DNA from: Sphaerochaeta sp. UBA5849
GTDB lineage: Bacteria > Spirochaetota > Spirochaetia > Sphaerochaetales > Sphaerochaetaceae
Reading direction: 5' to 3'
Assembly (NCBI GenBank): GCA_002432715.1
Contig: DJGJ01000018.1
Location: 1-40,407 of the forward strand
Length of the DNA stretch: 40,407 nt
Made by a program: the position numbers and the translations under genes. How positions within the stretch are numbered: position 1 is the first letter of the stretch; each line of letters begins with the position of its first letter. Below, one piece after another: positions 8,403 to 16,413 of the stretch. Below the pieces are notes generated by a model. It did not search any database. It was not told the origin of the DNA and was given only the letters and a program-made list of their open reading frames with translations.

Positions 8403-8945
8403 GAGTCGGAAAGCTCTTCATAGGTGATGTTCAGACGCCCTGAGAACGTTTGAACAAAATGTTTGTTGTCCTCATAGAAAAAATCCTCCGCTTTACAGGT
8501 TATATACAATCGTGGTTGCACCGCCCCAATACCTTGGGCAAGTGCAAACAGATCATCATTGCTGCCCGCAAGACAGGAAAGCGGGCCGAAGGTGTTTTCA
8601 AATTCGGCGGGAAACGGCGGCTTTTCGTCCTGCTTCCGGTTTGCCGGGGATACAATGTCGAGCGCTCCGCTCATACTGGCGACTGCATTGGATTGGTCAG
8701 GACAGCCTTCAACACTCCATACCCACCCATTGAAAGACCGGCGATTGCACTCCTCCCACTTGGTGCTGATGGGAAACAGAATGGCCGACAGGTGTGGGAG
8801 CTCTTCAGTCAAGGCTGAGCACCTTGTAGGGTGGCAATCCTGCGTTGGGACTTCGTTCACACTTCTGCGGTACAATAATCTGCCCAGCAGTATCGACTTT
8901 CAGATACATCAGAACCGATTGAGTGCCACAGCCCCTCCACATCGG
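8369..8945 (-). pseudogene. tributyrin-esterase-like hydrolase, multiply frameshifted
   Basis: Several minus-strand frames must be combined to read an alpha/beta-hydrolase of the EstA/COG0627 type. A 5' piece (about 8925-8825) reads SVLMYLKVDTAGQIIVPQ and then PYKVL. The next piece, in another frame, reads LTEELPHLSAILFPISTK. The catalytic nucleophile elbow AGLSMGGYGVLKAVL is still legible around 8680-8740, but out of frame with both flanks. A final frame carries ASMSGALDIVSP and NITYEELSDSHAC, the last matching the family's (G)SHEW catalytic-His region. A block between the 5' piece and EELP is missing. The 3' end is also lost into the convergent CDF gene, overlapping it by 34 bases. It is not functional as it stands. 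Confidence 0.6.
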
Positions 8946-9057
8946 GCTTACCGTAGCGTATTTCTCATCTGTGGCCACACGATTTCTGTTTGTAATCTTT
9001 TCAATGTTCGGTTGTTTTAGGTATGAAGTTGAAGGTTTTCAAGGTGGGAGGCAGCAG

Positions 9058-9387
9058 ATGAAATGCAACAAGCATGCAATACACTACAAGTTTGCACTGC
9101 TGGCTCTCTGCACACTTCTGCTCACAGGTTGTGGTGTCTACAGTAAAATCCCGCCTGTCAATCCAGATCAGAGCGAGTGGGAGGGCCCGTTGCTCGACCA
9201 AGCTGATATGGAACATGTGCAGATTGTGGTGAAGCCCCGAGACACCACTATCGTTCTCAGTCTCGAAGACCTGGATGCAGACCTTTCGTTATTGACTGCC
9301 TATTTAGCTGAAAAAGGAAACCAGATGGTACCACCGGCTCAAGAAACCAGTGAGTTTGTACTGGTTATCCAGAAGCAACAGCCTTAA
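9058..9387 (+). CDS. small lipoprotein, unknown function
   Basis: This 109-residue protein has a signal peptide (KFALLALCTLLL) and a lipobox LLTGC, so the mature lipoprotein would start at about Cys24. The remaining 85 residues are acidic, with a VQIVVKPRDTTIVLSLEDLDADLSLL core and no domain I recognise. ATG 9058 is chosen because GGGAGG lies six bases upstream. A longer open frame back to 8923 has neither ribosome-binding site nor signal-peptide logic. The stop is three bases from that of the convergent ABC ATPase gene, so transcription is likely to clash or share a terminator there. Confidence 0.65.
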   Translation: MKCNKHAIHYKFALLALCTLLLTGCGVYSKIPPVNPDQSEWEGPLLDQADMEHVQIVVKPRDTTIVLSLEDLDADLSLLTAYLAEKGNQMVPPAQETSEFVLVIQKQQP

Positions 9388-9390
9388 TAT

Positions 9391-10473
9391 TCAACTGATC
9401 ACATGGGCGCTGATGGCATCAAAGCTTACCCCGACTTGGTCCCCTACCCGATACAGTCCCTCTTTGACCGGATTGTAGGAAATTGCCACGATGGGTTCGG
9501 TTCTTCCTTTGACCGTTATCTGATACTCTACGGTAGATCCTAAATAGACAGCTTCCTGCACCACTCCATTGAAAAATGCCTGATCATTGGGCTTCTCGAT
9601 TTTCAAGCCTTCGGGACGCAGGACCACCGTTGCACGCTTGCCTACCACGACATCCTTGTTGAAGGAAGGGAAGCGATACTCTTTCTGATTGATCTCAAGG
9701 GTCAAGTCCGTGTCAATCTTCTTGACCATCCCTTTGAAGAAATTCGCCCTGCCGATGAAGTCGGCCACAAAGTGGTTGGTCGGGCGGCTGTAAATTTCAA
9801 ACGGAGTACCCAATTGCTGGATTCTCCCCTTGTCCATCACCATGATTCGGTCGCTGACCGTCATCGCTTCAGCCTGGTCATGGGTGACGTAGATGCTGGT
9901 GATCCCGAACTGTTGCTGAATTCTGCGGATTTCAGTCCGCATTTGGTCGCGAAGCTTCGCATCGAGATTGGAAAGCGGCTCGTCAAACAAGAGGACCCTG
10001 GGTTTTGTTACGATGGCCCGTGCCAAGGCGACGCGCTGTTGTTGTCCACCCGAGAGCTGACTTGGCTGACGTGCACCCAAGGCGGACAAGCCCATGGTTG
10101 CCATGATGGTATCAACCTCGCCCTTGATCTGGCTCTTCTTCATGCCCTTCAACTCCAAACCGAAGCCGATATTCTGCTCCACCGTCAGGTGGGGGAAGAT
10201 GGCGTAGGATTGGAATACCATTGATGAGTTGCGCTTGTTCGCAGGCAGGTCGTTCACCAACTGCCCATCAATGAAGACATCCCCCTTGGTTTGTTTCTCA
10301 AAACCACTGATGATCCTTAGCGTAGTAGTCTTTCCACAGCCGGAAGGACCAAGGAAGGTGACCATCTCACCCTCTTTGATCTCAATGTTGACCGAATCGA
10401 CTGCAGTGAACTCCTTACTCTTGTCATCCTGGTCGGTAAAAATTTTTGTAATATTTTTTAAGGTTACACTCAT
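9391..10473 (-). CDS. fbpC: ABC transporter ATPase, ferric-iron type (FbpC/PotA class)
   Basis: This 360-residue protein has all nucleotide-binding motifs: Walker A GPSGCGKTT (about 41-49), signature LSGGQQQRVALARA (about 140), Walker B VLLFDEPLSNLDAKLR, and the switch His in YVTHDQAEAM. The C-terminal 120 residues form a TOBE-type regulatory domain, as in PotA, MalK and FbpC. It would power the permease encoded just upstream. It is the third gene of the minus-strand operon, nine bases after the permease stop, with GGAG six bases before its ATG. Ferric iron as substrate is inferred from the fused double permease and the binding protein; thiamine, putrescine or phosphonate systems use similar ATPases. 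The gene symbol is by role only. Confidence 0.8.
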   Translation of the reverse strand: MSVTLKNITKIFTDQDDKSKEFTAVDSVNIEIKEGEMVTFLGPSGCGKTTTLRIISGFEKQTKGDVFIDGQLVNDLPANKRNSSMVFQSYAIFPHLTVEQNIGFGLELKGMKKSQIKGEVDTIMATMGLSALGARQPSQLSGGQQQRVALARAIVTKPRVLLFDEPLSNLDAKLRDQMRTEIRRIQQQFGITSIYVTHDQAEAMTVSDRIMVMDKGRIQQLGTPFEIYSRPTNHFVADFIGRANFFKGMVKKIDTDLTLEINQKEYRFPSFNKDVVVGKRATVVLRPEGLKIEKPNDQAFFNGVVQEAVYLGSTVEYQITVKGRTEPIVAISYNPVKEGLYRVGDQVGVSFDAISAHVIS

Positions 10474-10482
10474 TGAGAACTC

Positions 10483-12174
10483 CTAGTGGCTGAGAATAGA
10501 GCTGGTGGTATGATACTTCAACCGAAGAATCAGTTTGATGACGGCCATGGCTGCCAGAATAATGGCAACCAGGATGAGGCTGAAGGCGGCAGCCGCCCCG
10601 ATGCGGCCGCTCTCCACCTGGCTCATGATCTGCACGGTCATCAACTTCCATCGTGCCGAGACCAAAAAGATTGCAGCACTGATGGCTGTCATGCTACGGA
10701 CAAAGCTGAATATCAAGGAGCTGAAAAAAGCCGGGATCATCAAGGGCAGGGTGACCTTTCGGAAGGTCTTGTTGCTGTCCGCCCCCAGGTCGATGGCAGC
10801 CTCCTCGATTGAAGGATCGATTTGCTTGAGAACGGCAACCCCGCCCTGCACACCTACCGGCAGATATCGGAAAATGAAATTGAGCAGGAGGATGAGCAAC
10901 GTCCCGGTAAGGTAGAAAGGGTGTTGGTTGAACGCAAGAATGTATCCGATACCCACAACCGTTCCCGGCAGGGCAAAGCTGAGCATGGAGGAGAACTCCA
11001 TGAACTTGCGGCCCCAGAATTGTTTACGGACAACAAGGAATGCTATAACCATGCCGATGGTTCCTGCAAGCGGAGTCGAGAGCCCTGCTATGACCAAGGT
11101 ATCGAGTACCGACTCAAATCCCACACGCCACACATAGACAAAGTTTTGCAGGGTAAGCTTGTTGCTGTTTCCCCATGACTCGGCGAAAGCACCCCAAACA
11201 ATACTTGCATACACGAGAATAATACAGGCTGCAATGAGGCAGCAGACAACAAACAAGAGCCGGCGCGCAGTGGGGCTGACCACATCATTGCTCGATTGCG
11301 TCGGCTTTCCTGTCACCGTCACATACTGTTTCTTGCTGACCCAATACTTTTGCAGCAAGTAGGCTGAAACCGAGGGAACCAGGAGGATGAAGGCAAGAGC
11401 CGCACCTTTAGCGAAGTTGCCCATTCCAGTAATCTCCAGGTACGCTTGGACGCTGAGAATGGGAAACTGGGCCCCTGCCAACACAAGCGGGTTGCCGAAA
11501 TCGGCAAGCGATTCCACAAAGAGCACCAGCATCGAACTGGCAATACCAGGAATGGAGAGAGGGAGGGTGACCTTTCGGAAGATGGTGAACCGGTTGCCAC
11601 CCAGATCCATTGCGGCATCCTCCAAGGTCGGACTGATCGATTCCAGCACACCCCGGAGGGTGATGTAAGCAACGGGAAAGAATGTCAGGACCTGGGCAAA
11701 CAACAAACCCCGCGGCCCATACACATTGGCGTTCTGCATGCCGAGCAGGGTTGAACTTACAAATCCATTGCGGCCGAAGAGCATGATCACCGCCAGAGCC
11801 CCGATGAAGGGAGGGCTGATGATGGGAATGGTGGCGATCAAATTGAAAAATTTCCTGCCAGGGATATTCGCCCTGGTGAGGGAATACGCAAATATGTAGG
11901 CGATGAACGTTCCGAGCACGGCTGTAGCAACGCCCATCCACAATGAGTTGAACAGAGCCTTCAGGTAATAGCCGTTGGAATAGGTCATTACGTCGGTGAA
12001 ATTCTTGATGGAAAAGGAACCGTCGACCTGAAAACTTACTACAACGACTTTATACAGAGGATAGATGATAAATAAAACCAAGGAGATTAAAAGCAGGAGA
12101 ATCACCCCCAGAAGCAGGGGATCCTTGCTTAACCGGATTACATCATGCCACGAGGAGATGATTCGTTGTTTCAT
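10483..12174 (-). CDS. fbpB: fused two-domain ABC permease, ferric-iron type (FbpB)
   Basis: This 563-residue inner-membrane protein has about 12 helices made of two homologous permease halves. Each half contains an EAA loop that docks on the ATPase: LEDAAMDLGGNRFTIFRKV at about residue 185 and IEEAAIDLGADSNKTFRKV at about 465. A fused double permease of this length is characteristic of the FbpB/SfuB ferric-iron class and its ThiP relatives. ATG 12174 is preferred over GTG 12180 because GAGGTG lies five bases upstream of it. The gene is second in the operon. A strong hairpin (12192-12220) separates it from the binding-protein gene, and it nearly abuts the ATPase gene. Confidence 0.85.
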   Translation of the reverse strand: MKQRIISSWHDVIRLSKDPLLLGVILLLLISLVLFIIYPLYKVVVVSFQVDGSFSIKNFTDVMTYSNGYYLKALFNSLWMGVATAVLGTFIAYIFAYSLTRANIPGRKFFNLIATIPIISPPFIGALAVIMLFGRNGFVSSTLLGMQNANVYGPRGLLFAQVLTFFPVAYITLRGVLESISPTLEDAAMDLGGNRFTIFRKVTLPLSIPGIASSMLVLFVESLADFGNPLVLAGAQFPILSVQAYLEITGMGNFAKGAALAFILLVPSVSAYLLQKYWVSKKQYVTVTGKPTQSSNDVVSPTARRLLFVVCCLIAACIILVYASIVWGAFAESWGNSNKLTLQNFVYVWRVGFESVLDTLVIAGLSTPLAGTIGMVIAFLVVRKQFWGRKFMEFSSMLSFALPGTVVGIGYILAFNQHPFYLTGTLLILLLNFIFRYLPVGVQGGVAVLKQIDPSIEEAAIDLGADSNKTFRKVTLPLMIPAFFSSLIFSFVRSMTAISAAIFLVSARWKLMTVQIMSQVESGRIGAAAAFSLILVAIILAAMAVIKLILRLKYHTTSSILSH

Positions 12175-12191
12175 GAACACCTCAGATCAAG

Positions 12192-12220
12192 GTTCTCCGG
12201 TGTAAGAACCACCGGAGAAC
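12192..12220 (-). promoter_or_regulatory. intercistronic hairpin in the iron-transporter operon
   Basis: A perfect 11-bp stem GTTCTCCGGTG/CACCGGAGAAC with a 7-base loop (12203-12209) lies between the binding-protein stop (12231) and the permease ribosome-binding site. No T-run follows, so it is not a classical terminator. Such structures commonly protect the 3' end of an abundant binding-protein message and lower downstream expression. Confidence 0.6.
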
Positions 12221-12230
12221 GTGGAACGTC

Positions 12231-13256
12231 TTACTTTTTGGCAGAGAGTACTTCACTGACCCAGCGTTCGACCAATTCGGCCTTGCGGGAGCTGTAATAC
12301 GCCAAATCGACTCCCACCACATTGAGGGTGGAGAATGCGGGCATGACCGGATCGATCTCTGCATCGTCTATCACCGGATAGAAGTAGGTACCGGTCGACT
12401 TCAGTACATCCTGGCCCTTCTTGCTGACCAGCCAATCCATGAAGATTTTTGCTGATTCATAGTTCTTGGCTCCCTTGAGGATTGAGGCGGCCGGGAACTC
12501 GAAACCGAAGCCTTCCTTGGGGAACACGATTTCAATCGGTTGACCGTTGGCCTTCATCTGGAAGAAGGCAGGAGAGAATTGGATTCCGATGGCTGCATCC
12601 CCGACATTGACGCCCTTTGAAGGGCCGGTGCCGCTGGATGTGTAGGTTTGGATGTTTGCATTCAATTTCGCCATATAAGCGAAAGCCTCATCCTCGCCCA
12701 TGATCTCAATCAGGCTGTAGACCATGGTGGTTGCAGTACCGCTGGCCTGCGGGGTCGGAACCTGGATGAGGTTCTTGTACTCCGGTTTGAGCAGATCGGC
12801 CCAGCTTGTAGGCATCGATGCTCCGGCCTTGGCCAAAGCAACAGTATTAACGCCAAAACAGAGTGGATTCATATAGAAGCCTCTCCAGTAGCCTTCTGCA
12901 TCCTTGAACTCTGCTCCAAGAGCCTCAAATGCAGCCCCTTTATACGGAATCGTCAAACCTTGCGTTTTTGCAATCACATGGTTGTCGCTGGGGGCGCCGA
13001 GCCAGACATCGGCCTGCGGACGGCCGCTCTCTGCCTGGATTCTTGTGAGGGCAGGACCGCTGGAAAGCTGTACAAAGCTTGTCTTGATGCCTGAATCCTT
13101 GGTGAACGCATCGAGGATCTTCACTGCATTCGCTTCATCAACGCTTGCATACACGACCAATTCCTTTGCCGCCTGCCCATCCTCCTTCGACCCCTGGGCA
13201 GCAAGAGGAGTGAACAGACACAGAAGCAATAACACACTTGCCAGACACTGTTTCAT
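12231..13256 (-). CDS. fbpA: periplasmic iron(III)-type ABC binding protein
   Basis: This 341-residue protein has a cleavable signal peptide (MKQCLASVLLLLCLFTPLAAQG) and the family 1 solute-binding fold: ELVVYASVDEANAVKILDAFTK..., then AESGRPQADVWLGAPSDN. A Tyr-Tyr pair at 320-321 (LAYYSSRKAELVERW) sits where AfuA/FbpA proteins coordinate ferric iron. The family normally binds Fe(III) directly or as a simple chelate and passes it to the double permease. ATG 13256 is chosen because GGAGG lies five bases upstream; the ten-codon extension has no such site. It is first in the binding protein/permease/ATPase operon. No Fur-box-like palindrome is evident upstream. 2-aminoethylphosphonate or thiamine are alternative ligands. 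Confidence 0.75.
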   Translation of the reverse strand: MKQCLASVLLLLCLFTPLAAQGSKEDGQAAKELVVYASVDEANAVKILDAFTKDSGIKTSFVQLSSGPALTRIQAESGRPQADVWLGAPSDNHVIAKTQGLTIPYKGAAFEALGAEFKDAEGYWRGFYMNPLCFGVNTVALAKAGASMPTSWADLLKPEYKNLIQVPTPQASGTATTMVYSLIEIMGEDEAFAYMAKLNANIQTYTSSGTGPSKGVNVGDAAIGIQFSPAFFQMKANGQPIEIVFPKEGFGFEFPAASILKGAKNYESAKIFMDWLVSKKGQDVLKSTGTYFYPVIDDAEIDPVMPAFSTLNVVGVDLAYYSSRKAELVERWVSEVLSAKK

Positions 13257-13342
13257 AAGAACCTCCATAGAATAGCTACACAACATTTTACCATTGTTTA
13301 AGCGCCTGGCAATGGAAGGGTTTTACCATAGTGTTCACAAAT

Positions 13343-13786
13343 TCATTCGTGCACCGACAGGGAGAGCAAGACAAACTTTCCATCCTCATTCTGCATCCAT
13401 GTCATGCTGCCATATCCGTAGGCCGGTGCATGATAGCAAAAGGGAACTTCAAGCAGATGGCCTCTTTGGATATGAGAAGCCATCTGTATCTGTTCAAGCG
13501 GCAGCAATGCTGCCAGGAGTCGGTCATAGGTATGGACAAAGCCCGTCCTGATGGACTCGGGTACATAGGTTTCAACCCAGGAAAGAGAGTAGTCCTGACT
13601 GAGGGAGCGCTTCGCCTGCTCTTCAACGCTCTGTGGTTCCACTGCAATGATCTGGCCGATGTTTTGATCGATGGGAAGCAGAGGCTTCGGGCTTGAAAAA
13701 AGCGGAGAATGGAGCAAGGCAACAAGGGCGAGCAGTATACAATCCCTTCTCATTGTATTCTTTTTCAACATAATTCCACGCTTCAT
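13343..13786 (-). CDS. small exported protein of unknown function
   Basis: This 147-residue product has a basic N-terminus and a hydrophobic signal segment (CILLALVALLHSPLFSS), so it is probably secreted or periplasmic. The mature part contains an alpha-helical stretch (VEEQAKRSLSQDYSLSW) and a Tyr/Gly-rich patch (YHAPAYGYGSMTW), but no domain I can name. ATG 13786 is chosen because GGAG lies five bases upstream. It precedes the iron-binding-protein gene by 86 bases on the same strand and might share its transcript. It diverges from the sugar-acid permease. Confidence 0.55.
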   Translation of the reverse strand: MKRGIMLKKNTMRRDCILLALVALLHSPLFSSPKPLLPIDQNIGQIIAVEPQSVEEQAKRSLSQDYSLSWVETYVPESIRTGFVHTYDRLLAALLPLEQIQMASHIQRGHLLEVPFCYHAPAYGYGSMTWMQNEDGKFVLLSLSVHE

Positions 13787-13828
13787 ACGCACTCCAAACG
13801 GAAAATAATTACTTGTACAATATTTTTC

Positions 13829-13862
13829 TGGACATTATACATCGATGTGTTATTGTATACAC
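13829..13862 (+). promoter_or_regulatory. promoter and candidate GntR-type operator of the sugar-acid permease
   Basis: A -35-like TGGACA (13829-13834) and a TATTGT -10 (13851-13856) are 16 bases apart. TTGTATACAC (13853-13862), nine of ten bases of the palindrome TTGTATACAA, overlaps the -10 box. A perfect copy of the palindrome lies at 14950-14959. TTGTACAA at 13813-13820 is another short palindrome. TNGTATACNA-type sites are typical of FCD-class GntR repressors of sugar-acid genes. No regulator gene is in this cluster. Confidence 0.4.
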
Positions 13863-13905
13863 AAAAATGTCGCAAAGACAACAAGAACAAACAGGAGAGC
13901 ACAAC

Positions 13906-14934
13906 ATGAAGATGGGAAAAGTTCCGATTTTTGACACGATCAACAAGATTCCTGGCGGTATGATGGTTGTTCCTTTGGTTCTTGGTGTAATTTTCAATAC
14001 GTTTTTCCCTGGTGCACTGAACATAGGCAGCTTCACCACAGCATTCTTTAAAACCGGGTCGCTCACCTTGATTGCTCTGCTGTTCTTCTGCAGTGGAGCC
14101 CAGATCAATCTGAAAACCGCCGGTATTTCGCTGTATAAAGGTGTCGTGTTGAACACCAGCAAGGTGTTCTTCGGCCTTATCATCGGTATCCTTTTCGCTC
14201 GGACAGCGGGACCTACCGCAGCATTTTTAGGCGTTACCCCGCTTGCCATGATCTCGGCCATGTCCAACTCCAATGGAGGACTTTATACTGCTCTTGCTTC
14301 AAAGTACGGTGATGAATCCGACGTCGGTGCCATTGCAGTCATCTCATCGAACGACGGGCCGTTCTTTGAAATGATGTTCATGGGAATCGCCGGTGTTGCA
14401 ACCATCCCTATCATGAGCTTGGTAGCCGTCATCGTTCCCATTCTTGTCGGTATGGTCCTGGGCAACCTGGATGAGAAGTTCCGCGACTTCCTCAAGCCCG
14501 GTATGTTCATCGCCATTTTCACCTTCTCATTCCCCCTTGGTGCAGGTTTGAGTTTCCAGACAATCATCCAAGCGGGTATTCCCGGTATCATTCTGGGTGT
14601 CATGACCCTGATCGTCACCGGTGTCCCTTCCTACTTCATCTACAAGTGGTTGGTACCCAAGAAAATGCGAAGAACTTCTGCAGTTGGTGCCGGCGTCGGG
14701 ACAACCGCAGGAAACGCCATTGCAACTCCTGCTGCTATTGCAGCTGTCGATCCTTCCTGGTTGCCGTTTGCTGAGAAAGCCACTGTACAGGTAGCCGCAT
14801 CCATCATTGTTACTGCAATCTTGGTGCCGTTCTTGGTGGACTTCTTCTACCGCTGGGAACTGAAACGAGGGTTGGTCAATGAGCATGCCATCACGGCAAG
14901 CGTTGCGGTTGACGCAACAGGCCAACAGCTTTAA
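13906..14934 (+). CDS. kdgT: 2-keto-3-deoxygluconate permease family (KdgT) sugar-acid transporter
   Basis: This 342-residue inner-membrane protein has about ten helices and the KdgT-family wording GKVPIFDTINKIPGGMMVVPLVLGVIFNT at its start. Family-typical segments include AMSNSNGGLYTALASKYGDESDVGA and VGAGVGTTAGNAIATPAAIA. The family imports 2-keto-3-deoxygluconate with protons, but paralogues next to DUF1537 kinases are thought to carry other sugar acids. Here the neighbours (a LarA-like epimerase, then convergent PdxA2 and DUF1537 kinase genes) point to a tetronate or similar acid. ATG 13906 follows a GGAG eight bases upstream; the 31-codon extension runs through the promoter. The symbol denotes family, not proven substrate. 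Confidence 0.85.
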   Translation: MKMGKVPIFDTINKIPGGMMVVPLVLGVIFNTFFPGALNIGSFTTAFFKTGSLTLIALLFFCSGAQINLKTAGISLYKGVVLNTSKVFFGLIIGILFARTAGPTAAFLGVTPLAMISAMSNSNGGLYTALASKYGDESDVGAIAVISSNDGPFFEMMFMGIAGVATIPIMSLVAVIVPILVGMVLGNLDEKFRDFLKPGMFIAIFTFSFPLGAGLSFQTIIQAGIPGIILGVMTLIVTGVPSYFIYKWLVPKKMRRTSAVGAGVGTTAGNAIATPAAIAAVDPSWLPFAEKATVQVAASIIVTAILVPFLVDFFYRWELKRGLVNEHAITASVAVDATGQQL

Positions 14935-14949
14935 GCTAGAAGCACTCGT

Positions 14950-14959
14950 TTGTATACAA
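14950..14959. promoter_or_regulatory. TTGTATACAA palindrome (candidate operator)
   Basis: This perfect ten-base palindrome lies in the 77-base gap between the permease and the LarA homologue. It nearly repeats the site overlapping the permease -10 box. Two such sites about 1.1 kb apart could bind one GntR-family repressor, possibly with looping, or could give larA its own regulated promoter. Confidence 0.4.
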
Positions 14960-14965
14960 TCGATC

Positions 14966-14993
14966 AGAAAGACGAGCAATTGCTCGTCTTTCT
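14966..14993. promoter_or_regulatory. 28-bp perfect palindrome between permease and larA
   Basis: AGAAAGACGAGCAA at 14966-14979 is exactly repeated as its reverse complement at 14980-14993. As RNA it folds into a long stem ending in an A/T-rich tip, with only a short T-rich 3' arm (CTTTCTC). It is either a weak terminator/attenuator or a stability hairpin that sets the ratio of permease to enzyme. It is followed by the AGGAGGAC ribosome-binding site of larA. Confidence 0.6.
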
Positions 14994-15011
14994 CAGTCTC
15001 AGGAGGACTTT

Positions 15012-16361
15012 ATGCGTGTACACAATCCTATAGATCCTGCAAACAGGGATCTACTGCTTCCCGATGCAACCGTATGCTACGGGATGTCGGCCCCCCCTGC
15101 CCTCTCCGAGCCCGAGGCTGCCATTGTGCAAGCACTCAACGAACCTATTCAGAGCAAGCCGCTTTCAGTAATTGCCAAGGAGAAGCTTGGTAAAAAGAAG
15201 GATGCTACGGCTGTCATTGTCATCTCGGACAATACCAGACCGGTTCCGTACAAGGGAAAGGGCAACATCCTCGTTCCCATTCTCACCACCTTGCTCGAGA
15301 CAGGGTACAAGAGTCGGAATATCACCGTGTTGATCGCCACCGGCACCCATCGTCCGATGACCGCCGAGGAAATCGATCGCATCATCGATCCGTGGGTGTT
15401 TGAGAAAGGCATCGCAGTGGTCAATCATGACTGCAAGGATGAGTCAATTCTTACCTACCTTGGCAAAACCGAACGCGGCAGCGAGGTGAAAATCAACAAC
15501 ATCTATGTGCAAGCCGACCTGAAGATCCTCACCGGTTTGGTGGAAAGCCACTTCATGGCAGGAGTCAGTGGAGGACGCAAGTCGGTCTGTCCCGGCCTGA
15601 TCAGTGAACACGGGACCTTCCTCTTCCATGGGGCCGACCTCATGGGCCATCCGGACTCCCGCGATCTCAATCTGGAAGGGAACCCGGTGCATGAAGAGTC
15701 GCTGGCCTTCGCCAAAATGGCAGGAGTCGATTTCATTGTCAATGTCACCCTTGACCACAAGTTTGCCATCACGGGAGTGTACGCAGGCGATCTTGAGGCT
15801 GCGCATCTGGCCGCCTTCGAGATGGTGAAAGGCTATGCCAAGGTTCCCATCGCCGAAGAAGCAGACATTGTCATCACCCACGGCGGCTTTGTCGGCATCA
15901 ACCACTACCAGAGCGCCAAAGCCGCCTTTGCCTCAATCGGTGCGTTGAAGAAGAACGGGTATTTGATCAGCATCGCAAACTTCACCGACAAGAAGGACAT
16001 CATTGGTTCAATCACGTACAAAACCGTTCTGGCAATCTTGTCACTCTGCGGCGCTGAGGCTTTGATCAAGGTGCTGCACAGCAAGGATTGGCCCTTCATC
16101 CCCGACCAGTGGCAGGTTCAGAAGTGGGCACCGGTCTTTGAGAAGATTCCCTTGGACCACTACTACTACTTTGCACCCCAGCTTACGAAAGCCGATGGAC
16201 CGGGGCTTCCCGGCATCAATGCTGCGACTCTGACCGACAGCAAGGAGTACAGCGAGGTAGTCAAAACCGTGCTGGACCTGATCAAAAAGCGCGAAGGCGG
16301 ACGACCTTTGAAGATTGTCTGGCTCAGCGATGGCCCGTACTCCATCCCCTATGTACAATAG
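15012..16361 (+). CDS. LarA-family nickel-pincer racemase/epimerase homologue
   Basis: This 449-residue protein matches LarA (DUF2088 plus C-terminal domain) across its length. The residues that hold the nickel-pincer cofactor and do catalysis in lactate racemase are all visible: R76 (SDNTRPVP), H113 (TGTHRPMT), H180 (GLVESHFMAG) and K190 (SGGRKSVCPG). LarA enzymes abstract the C2 hydride of a 2-hydroxy acid, and several homologues act on sugar acids. The ATG follows AGGAGG closely. It is the second gene after the KdgT permease, facing PdxA2 and a DUF1537 kinase, so C2 epimerisation of a tetronate or another sugar acid is more likely than lactate racemisation. The cofactor-making genes larB, larC and larE are not in the window and must lie elsewhere. 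Confidence 0.8.
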   Translation: MRVHNPIDPANRDLLLPDATVCYGMSAPPALSEPEAAIVQALNEPIQSKPLSVIAKEKLGKKKDATAVIVISDNTRPVPYKGKGNILVPILTTLLETGYKSRNITVLIATGTHRPMTAEEIDRIIDPWVFEKGIAVVNHDCKDESILTYLGKTERGSEVKINNIYVQADLKILTGLVESHFMAGVSGGRKSVCPGLISEHGTFLFHGADLMGHPDSRDLNLEGNPVHEESLAFAKMAGVDFIVNVTLDHKFAITGVYAGDLEAAHLAAFEMVKGYAKVPIAEEADIVITHGGFVGINHYQSAKAAFASIGALKKNGYLISIANFTDKKDIIGSITYKTVLAILSLCGAEALIKVLHSKDWPFIPDQWQVQKWAPVFEKIPLDHYYYFAPQLTKADGPGLPGINAATLTDSKEYSEVVKTVLDLIKKREGGRPLKIVWLSDGPYSIPYVQ

Positions 16362-16378
16362 GTGTGGAGTGTTTCAAG

Positions 16379-16409
16379 ACAGGGAGAGGCTTTTTCTCCC
16401 TGTTTTTTT
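16379..16409 (+). terminator. intrinsic terminator after the LarA homologue
   Basis: A 9-bp stem ACAGGGAGA/TCTCCCTGT (16379-16387 with 16395-16403) closes a 7-base loop and is followed by six further T on plus. There is no T-run on the minus side, so it ends only the plus-strand transcript. It lies between the convergent larA and pdxA2 genes. Confidence 0.8.
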
Positions 16410-16413
16410 GCAC

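Noticed and set aside
13257..13342. Search for a Fur-type box ahead of the iron-transporter operon
   Set aside because: Only a weak CCATTG/CAATGG repeat was found; there is no GATAAT-type hexamer array.
13733..13742. GTATACAAT, similar to the candidate operator, inside the small exported protein gene
   Set aside because: It is only a half-match to the palindrome, lies within coding sequence and has no promoter next to it.
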